This document shows, piece after piece, positions 57,184 to 64,000 of a stretch of DNA of 64,000 nt. Within the stretch, counting starts at the first letter, position 1; each line of letters begins with the position of its first letter. The notes beneath the pieces were generated by a model. The model was not told where the DNA came from. It did no database searches and saw only the letters and a program-made list of their open reading frames with translations. A program made the position numbers and the translations under genes. This DNA is from Dichotomocladium elegans. Taxonomy: Eukaryota > Mucoromycota > Mucoromycetes > Mucorales > Lichtheimiaceae. The stretch is from NCBI GenBank assembly GCA_025716815.1, contig JAIXMN010000049.1, positions 28,379 through 92,378 on the forward strand, given 5' to 3'.

Positions 57184-58389
57184 TAGATTGCGACCATGCC
57201 GCGATGTTGGCGACCTTGCGTGGATCCAAAGCAATGCCTGCATCTGAGATACAGAATGCCATGAGGTATAACGTGCGCTGTCCAAAGGCACACTTGTCCC
57301 TATAGAGAATGAGGCTGACTTCGTTGAGGCGTCGGACCACTTCCTGGACGCGAGATACGTGGTCTTCGAAGCTGGCACTATGGACACCCAAATCGACCAC
57401 GGAAACCCAAATCAACTACGGAAACCCAAATCGTCAATGAAGAGCGACACACATGGAGATTCGGCAAAGAGCCGTTCCATGACAACTTGATACGTAAATG
57501 ACAGAGAGCGAATACCGAACGGATTGCCTTGGAACGCATACTACACACCATTGAATTCGATTGCTGTCTTGTGTTGATGTTCTTTGGCTATCAGAAGCCG
57601 ATGGAATGAGTCCGTCAGATCTAATGTCGCGAACGCAGTTGATCTGGCCGTGCGCTCAAACACGTTGGACATGTCGGGTTGCGGAAGCCGATCTTCAGGG
57701 AGCAGTAAGTTGAGCTGACGCATGTATAGGCAAGGGCGATATTTTGGTGTAGTTTCACTCGTTGTCCTACTTACGCGCGAACACGATCGGAATATTCTAG
57801 TGACTGATCGCGGTCAAGCGTGTGATGGCTTTTTCGGCGAGCTACTTCTCGACATGCAGCAGCAGGAAGGGTTGGAAAGCAACAGGTAATTTGTATTGCG
57901 CGCGGTAAGCAGCAGCACCAGAAGGGGTTTCGAGTCGAACAACGGCTTCTGGTAGAGTACGGAAAGAATCGACCGGTGATCACCGCATTGGGCTCGAGGA
58001 TGAGTTGGATTGATTCCATGAACATCCGGTGTTCACGCGGCCAGCCAGCTGGGGAGTTGTTGGGCAGAATCGAATCGTCTTCGTCTGAATACTCTGGTAC
58101 TTGGGTCTACAGCCGATGCGTATCAATGCGTGAGTAGACCTACTAAGTGGATGTCAATCTGAAGGATGATGTCAGTACTAATGCAATCGTCAACTGGGTC
58201 GTGTAGGTCCAGCACACCAAAACTATGGAAGGCAGACTGTTGATTACAACTCAAAGATAGCTTTTTATTCACGAATCTGACATGCGGTAGAGTGATGCCT
58301 GCTGATTCCAGGCATATGGTACGTTTGACAGGTGTGCCAGACCAGCTGAAACGTGCGCACAGCAAAGGAAACAGCGGTGTCAGTAGCAC
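57173..58389 (-). pseudogene. Ty3/Gypsy pol fragment (protease-RT)
   Basis: In order on the minus strand: protease end VDDCISTDIILQIDIHLVGL (about 58130-58190); RT lead-in VVRLETPSGAAAYRAQYKLP then NIPIVFAR (57775-57945) with stops inside; STAFATLDLTDSFHRLLIAK (motif A); YAFQGNPFGIRSLSFTYQVV (motif B); FIDDLGF (catalytic box, Tyr replaced by Phe); and HVSRVQEVVRRLNEVSLILY with DKCAFGQRTLYL. Three or more stop codons mark it as dead. No LTR was identified at its ends. Confidence 0.85.
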
Positions 58390-59029
58390 CGATGACCAGG
58401 AGGGCCCAAAAGCGCTCTAGTGATTGGAAAGCGATAGGAACGTGTGCTTGCGAATGATCAAAAATGTTTGTTAGAAGGAGCCTGGATACTCTTATGCACT
58501 TCGGCCAATCCCGCGCCCTCAGGTTTGTGATCAAGAGCTGCGGAGGACGCAGAGCGCGAAGTGGTGGGCATTGGGGCCGGAATGGGATTGGCTATGGGCG
58601 TCGTGGACACGGTGAAGAATAAAGAGGTAATCGAAGTCAAAGAAAAAAATGTGGTATCCGGAGAGAATTGCAAGTAGTGTAAAGCCAATGGGTCAAAATC
58701 GAGTCTTTGGGATGCATTTTATTGAATAAAAACAATTCTCTTTTTATAAGCGTTGCAATGGATCAGGTTAGCTTTGATGGAACCAAGTGTTAAGACGTTG
58801 ACACTGCTTCTCCGTTACTCCCGCCTGCAATTATTATCCCGGGCGATTGTTCTCTCCGCCTTCATTAAGATTAAATTCACCCGTTGGATAGACGTGAGAT
58901 GGGAGAAGTCAGGGCATCGAGGCGTGCTTGCGGGAAAGTGAATGGATGATCAGTAGTCCCGCTCACTACTGACTGTGGAGGCGCAGTGTCATGAACAGGA
59001 GGACCATGACAACCCGTTTCAAGATAGTA

Positions 59030-60629
59030 CAGTAAGCGCGCGATATACCGGCCGAACGTATACCGGATTTTCGATAAACCGACGGATCTTTGCATCCACG
59101 CAGTCCGTATGCTGGTTGTAGCTGGACATTTGCTATAATGGCGACCGGCCGAACTTTTCAGACAAGCCGGTATATTGTGAGCCAATAAAAAGCGCGTATT
59201 TTCATTTTTTATTGTCTGGTGATAAATGTATCTAATGTGCGTTGTTTTGCAGAAGCATGTTCCTCCGACTCTATCATCTTGAATCTTTTTTGGAGGTGGC
59301 GCAATATCTCCTGGTCTTCTGGAGTGTCAGTCGGAATTAATTCCCTTATCTGAGTGTACAGACGCTTGCGAGTGGTAAGCGTCATCAATGCTTCCACATC
59401 TGATTCGTCATATAGAGTGTTTGCCAAATGGCAATTGCTTGTTACACATGTCTCTTACAAAAGCAGGTCGCAATAACAATGTACCTTCACCCTGTGTAGT
59501 TTCTCCCAAGAAGAGATCAACCCTTTCATTTATCGTAAGCATCTCATGGATGCCTGAATTCTCCTCATCCAAAGAGACAGGAACCGCAGTTGAACGCTTT
59601 TCTGTAGCGATAGTTATATCCACATCGAGAAACTAATACATCATATTTAATTAACAGCTAAAAACATATTGCATATTGCTTGCTTATATACAGTACTTGG
59701 CTTTCCATTGAACCAGGGCCTTTTGATCCCTTATGATGGCCAATAAATGTCACAGGGAGTTTGTGCGACCCATCAGCATTGCATGCAAATACAACTGTAA
59801 ACCGTTCCTTCGCCTTCTTTGTACCCGCAACAGGTACTTCCGAGATGGTTCGTCTGAGTAGCATTTTCCATCACAAACCCGTCTCATCGATGTTATACAC
59901 ATGCTCTGGCTTGTGCGTAGCAATCTTACACTTGACTTGCCGGAGCTGTTCTTGAGCATCGTCGCAGTTAACATCGATACTGCTCGCCTCTCCATGCATC
60001 GGGCGCGACTTCAAGTTGTGTCGTTTCATGAATTTTGTCATCCATCCATCCGAAAGCTTGAAGTTTGGGTTCAGGGTAATGTTCATCCTTTTCGCCTGGG
60101 TCCTTGCGTCAAGTTCCAATAGTAAACGGCTGACGGGGCCCCGCGGCTGCCATTTCTTTCACAAACTGAGCGAGTATTTCTTCTGGCTGTGGAGGATTAT
60201 GTTTCCTGTCACGTTTTGCAGAAAGCTCAGCGTCAGACATCTCCGTCAATTTGTCGTCCAGCTTGAGAATGTCGCTGATAGTTGATGAACCTGGCTCTTT
60301 CACAAGCTTAAACTGCTCTTTGGCCCAATGCTGCTAGGATCTTGGCCTTGCTTTCTCTTGTTTTCGGTACGTTTTGTGCATAAATGCACAACTGCTTCTT
60401 TTGAGCTTTCGTTAGAGCTACTCTTGACATGGAAAGTATTGTTTGAGAAAGACAATAAGTCATGCACTGCAGGACTAACTTCCAATATGAAACACAACAC
60501 TGCGGATGTACTTATTAACCTTCGCCAACTGACCTCCGAAAGCGGACTTAATATAAGCTATACCGGAATTTCGATATAACGGCTGATCGCGAGGCAGATG
60601 GACCCCGCTGGCATAGCGCGCGCTTACTG
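59030..60629 (-). mobile_element. pogo/Tigger-like Tc1-mariner superfamily element, internally deleted
   Basis: The ends are inverted: left CAGTAAGCGCGCGATATACC, right (reverse complement) CAGTAAGCGCGCGCTATGCC. A TA dinucleotide flanks each side (59028-59029 and 60630-60631), the target duplication of the superfamily. The same place in block A (about 52340) has an uninterrupted GATAGTA. Inside is a CENP-B-HTH plus DDE transposase on the minus strand. Confidence 0.9.
59209..60303 (-). pseudogene. pogo/Tigger transposase, deleted in the DDE domain
   Basis: N-terminal part: SGWMTKFMKRHNLKSRPMHG-like CENP-B helix-turn-helix (read as SDGWMTKFMKRHNLKSRP), then HVYNIDETGL with the first catalytic Asp, AKERFTVVFACNADGSHKLP and VTFIGHHKGS. 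The block that should follow, with the DNAPSH-type second Asp, is missing. The frame ends near 59658 and resumes as unrelated-looking C-terminal sequence (ERVDLFLGETTQGEGTLLLR, then LMTLTTRKRLYTQIRELIPT). The element therefore cannot encode a working transposase. Confidence 0.8.
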
Positions 60630-62867
60630 TAGTATAGCGTGCAACGCTTGATTTACCCGTCGCTATATATACGCGTACGACTGTCACCTTCGTAAGCCTC
60701 ACCCAAACCTCCCTCGGGAAATGGCTGAGTCCATCTGGTTCCATCGAGGTAATCGAGAAGGAATGGAATGATCGATTAATCCGGACTGCGATGGGCCAGA
60801 ATGGTGGAACAGCAACCCCGCAGGCCAGGACAGAAATAACTGTTTTCTTAAGACAAGAGGAGGATGGGCAAGGTGTGTTGGTCTCATGCAGCAAAAGAAT
60901 TACTTGCAAACGAGATCGATATGCCGGGTTCGCACTGGTGAACCAGGATGAAGCCACCACATATAATACCAGGGGCTCTTTGCATAAGCGGCATTTGGAT
61001 GTCAGCAATAAACCTCATATCTCGCGCTACGTACTCATCGATGGAGCAGCTATAAGACGTGTGTTGCAACAGGAAAGCCCAAAGAGAAAGCAATCATCTG
61101 CATTTATGCTGTGCATTACTCCACATCGTATATGGATGCCCATTGTCTTATTGACATCCTTACATATTTCTCTTTTTGGGAATGGCGCGTGCTGTGTACC
61201 ATAGAGGACTTTCTGTATGATCTTGTACCCAGAATGCACGGACCATTATATTCATTTCTCAAACTCATCAGCATCCATCTCTGTTCGTATCGCCCCATGG
61301 GCGTGTGGATCCGAACCTTTCTACACAGAGCAGCACGTATGCATCTTTTACTTTTTGTAGCTGAGTTACAGAACGCTGATCCCGTCCCACCCAGCCTCTG
61401 TTACAACCAGTGCCATGGCGGTGAAAGACGCAAATATGTCAAAACTCAACGGAAAAAGACGAGACTAGTACGAGAAGAACCGCAAACATCGACTTTATCA
61501 CAGATTTGATATCAAGCAATAGAAAGGAAGCGGTACACGGCAATGGGGAAGGAATGAAAAATCATATCACAGCTGCTGTTTACTTGGGGGGGTAGACCTT
61601 CTTTGTACAAAGACTATCTACACCCTTTAATCAACGTATGGCCTAATCATTACTACTCAAATATACGGACCAGCTACATCACCATCAAAGGAGATATGAG
61701 GTTGTTCGAAGGGTAAGGTAAATGTGAACTTCCCATGAGTAGAGTAGGAAGCGCTTTTTTCGGAAGACGTTCTTTGATCCGGGAATCTCCTCCCCCCATC
61801 GATTTCCTTGCTCCCACGTATAAATAACAATTGAAATCGCGCTAGCCTTATCGAAAACGATCAATGAAAACTACCTTTTTCTCCCTCCATCCTGCTTCCT
61901 TTCAAGCAACAGCAGCAACAGCTCTCTCGAGTTACCTCAACCTGGCGAGCAATCTACGCGGAAGGTGTATGTGTGTGTGTGTGTGTATGTGTGTTAGGCA
62001 CGTTTTTCCATTCTCTCCAGGGATTGGGGGCCTACCAGCCGGCTTGCACTGCTGTCTTACCTTTTTTTTTGCTCAGTATCTGCTCCGTGATTCACGCGAC
62101 CGACGAGGGGGGGCGAGTTTTTTAACCTATGGAAAATGAACGTCTTCCCTCTTTGTTCTTTTTCTTTTTTCTCTCTTCATCCCTCCCCCGGGCCGGTTGG
62201 TCAGGTCGCCCCAAGGTAGGTTATCCCAAGGTAGGTAATGGCTAACTGCTGCTTAGTTGAGGGTGGACCTACTTGCCGGAAAACAGAAGGATCGACCGGA
62301 CGGGCTAAACGGCCAAAGGATCGACCGGACGGCCAACACGGCAGTCGACCTCCTCGTGGTTGCCTCTGGAAACAGATCTTCATGGTTCTGGCCACTGGAC
62401 TGCTATTAGTATAGTGTTGTTATTCATACAGTAATAAAAAGTTCTTCTCTCGTTAAAGCTTTATTTTTTACACGGTCTGCAGCCGCAGCAAAGTGAGCGG
62501 CACTTTTTCCTTTTTTTTTTACACGGTCATCGCGCGTGCGCGTTTTTACGCGACCATGGAGGGTCCGCATTTTATTGTCATAGAACGCAAAAGACCGCCA
62601 AGCTTCATGAAGCGCTAGGTCCATATCTTCAATCGATGTCTTGGTCTTGGAGGCAAATAGCACAGTAAGAATCCGTTTTCCATCCACTGCTCTTCCCCAA
62701 CATTGAGCCATGAACGTATAACGTGCAACGAAGCTCAACTTTGAATCTTCACCTATGGTCAATACACATGGGGCTCCCAAGACGATGTCCTGCTGCAAAC
62801 AAACTCCCTTTTTTCACTGAATATTTCATACACTGAAATACTGATCGCGAATTTTTTATTCTTTTAG

Positions 62868-63145
62868 GCCAACCGTCAACAAGTCCTCGACGGAATGGTC
62901 CGCTTCGAGGCGTGAAGCCCTCTGGTGCGGGATACTCCAGTCTTAGAGGCTACTCGCCAAGGCATATATCGACTGAGCGGAGGAGCTCGTGGGGAGGGGG
63001 CGTGCGCACAGGTAGAGCCCATACTGGGCCAGTATGATTGATATTTGCAGCATTGTATTACTGCAAAGGCGGGACCGGCGAGCAACTGGAAGGATCGACC
63101 GCGGCGCAAACAAACCATCTGGCGCGGTGCAAGATCAAGGAACAT
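62868..63145 (-). repeat. Inverted copy of the 17-19 kb repeat family, in block B
   Basis: Nearly identical to 54783-55081 apart from a few single-base indels. Confidence 0.75.
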
Positions 63146-63700
63146 AGTGATCGAATGGACTTCCCCTATTGATTAACGTTCCAAGTTGCGTACAAAGAGA
63201 GAGTGCAAAAAGAAGATTGCTCGCCGACTTGATAGTGAATCAAAGCAGAATAAAGTTCTTTTGCGAGCCGATCTGAGGTCTCCTTTCTGAAAGAAAAGAT
63301 AAAACCGATGCTCTTACAATCACACTTGTTGATTCACGCACTTCCTCCATTTTTGGGAAAACTAGAATAGAAGCCTGTGAGGGCACAAGGTAAAGTGGAT
63401 GCATGGGAAACGAATAGGATGTGTGCCATGGAATAACCAGGTATATTTAAAGCCGGCTGTTTGTCATTCATCAATGATGCTACTACTGCTTTCACTGAGC
63501 ATGGTTGTGGACAGGTGCTTTTGCCACTACCCGATCAAGTGCGTGGGGAGACAATATGCCAGACACCCGCCTTGAGTTCTGCACGGGATATCCGTTATCA
63601 TTTGTTCATCGGATAATCGGTTGAAAGTCAGAGGTCACATTACATGTCTGAGCATGAAACGAAAAGGTATAAATAAAGGCCCTTTTCGATGATCTAGGAA

Positions 63701-64000
63701 CCCTCATTCAAGCTGCAGCTTTCGGATATCTTGCTGCCTTCCTTATTCGCAGGTAATCAAAAGCAAAAAACAAATTGGAAATTTCTTACGGCAACTTCTT
63801 TCTATTAGAAATCCCCTTTTTCCATTTCTTTCGTTTTTGGTGCTCGGGTGGGCTGGCCACCCAACCGAGTGCCATTTTCGAGTTCTTTATTGTTTCGGGG
63901 TAATGAAAAGAAGAAAAGAACTTGAGGGGATACACAGCAGCCGGCCTTCACGTGGCTATCCCTGTTACGGGGCTCTCTTTTGAGGGTCTCAACCAACGGG
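63701..64000. other. Right edge, with one imperfect hairpin
   Basis: Sequence after the end of duplicated block B; no gene recognised. An inverted repeat at 63839-63873 (GGTGCTCGGGTGG... paired with ...CCACCCAACCGAGTGCC) is flanked by T-rich runs. Confidence 0.45.

Larger units (their letters stand above)
58665..63700 (+). repeat. Duplicated block, copy B, carrying a pogo insertion
   Basis: Partner of 52036-55635. Without the pogo element (59030-60629) it is about 3.4 kb. It has lost about 240 bases near 62340 relative to copy A. The minus-strand frame at 62424-62798 (124 codons, FASKTKTSIEDMDLALHEAW) is open here but frameshifted in copy A; I do not recognise it. Confidence 0.85.

Noticed and set aside
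1..64000. CRISPR-like arrays
   Set aside because: The only regularly repeated tracts are the minisatellite at 17.7 kb, the 19-bp tandem unit at 55.7 kb and microsatellites. None has unique spacers, and the sequence is eukaryotic.
1..64000. tRNA or rRNA genes
   Set aside because: No segment with a convincing T-loop GGTTCGA-x-x-C plus acceptor pairing was found by eye. A covariance-model scan would be decisive and could not be run.

Overview
The window reads as nuclear DNA of a filamentous early-diverging fungus, most likely Mucoromycota. Protein genes are split by many short introns of about 45-120 nt. The gene set is fungal: recyclin-type F-box protein, septin, Polo kinase, Nup54, mS38, branched-chain keto-acid dehydrogenase and an ADAM prodomain. 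The mobile elements fit as well: a DIRS tyrosine-recombinase retroelement, PIF/Harbinger, pogo/Tigger, Tc1 and Gypsy debris, and two relics of the Fanzor/TnpB-like nuclease family that is frequent in Mucoromycota. I see no tRNA, rRNA, prokaryotic operon or CRISPR array.

Layout. 1.1-9.5 kb: three intact genes, namely the branched-chain keto-acid dehydrogenase E1 alpha subunit, a recyclin-1/Pof6-like F-box trafficking protein with 14 exons, and, convergent to it, a membrane-anchored PC-esterase/TBL-like protein. 9.9-12.4 kb: a Harbinger element with terminal inverted repeats, an intact Myb-like gene and a broken nuclease gene. 13.1-16.9 kb: a DIRS-like element bounded by inverted terminal repeats, with decayed gag, RT, RNase H and tyrosine recombinase. 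17-19 kb: an array of a dispersed repeat with a minisatellite expansion. 20.5-22.1 kb: an ADAM gene that has lost its protease core. 23.1-24.8 kb: Fanzor-like relic A. 25.8-40 kb: a housekeeping block (mS38, NUP54, a spliced snoRNA host gene with three box C/D snoRNAs, an ankyrin-DIL protein, carnitine acetyltransferase, a Cdc11-type septin and a GNAT acetyltransferase). 40.4-42.7 kb: Fanzor-like relic B. 45.1-50.4 kb: Polo-like kinase and a PCI-domain Csn12/PCID2-type gene, head to tail. 52.0-63.7 kb: a repeat domain with two direct copies of a roughly 3.5 kb block around Tc1 and Gypsy fragments. A pogo element sits in only one of the two copies.

The genes do not form one pathway. Mitochondrial metabolism (BCKDH E1 alpha, carnitine acetyltransferase, mS38) and cell division or trafficking (Polo kinase, septin, recyclin, Nup54) are mixed, as usual in a eukaryotic chromosome arm. 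The most notable items are the paired Fanzor-like relics, the intronic snoRNA cluster, and the duplicated block that provides a natural filled/empty site pair for the pogo insertion. All exon models were built by eye from reading frame, splice consensus and remembered family sequence. No search was run.
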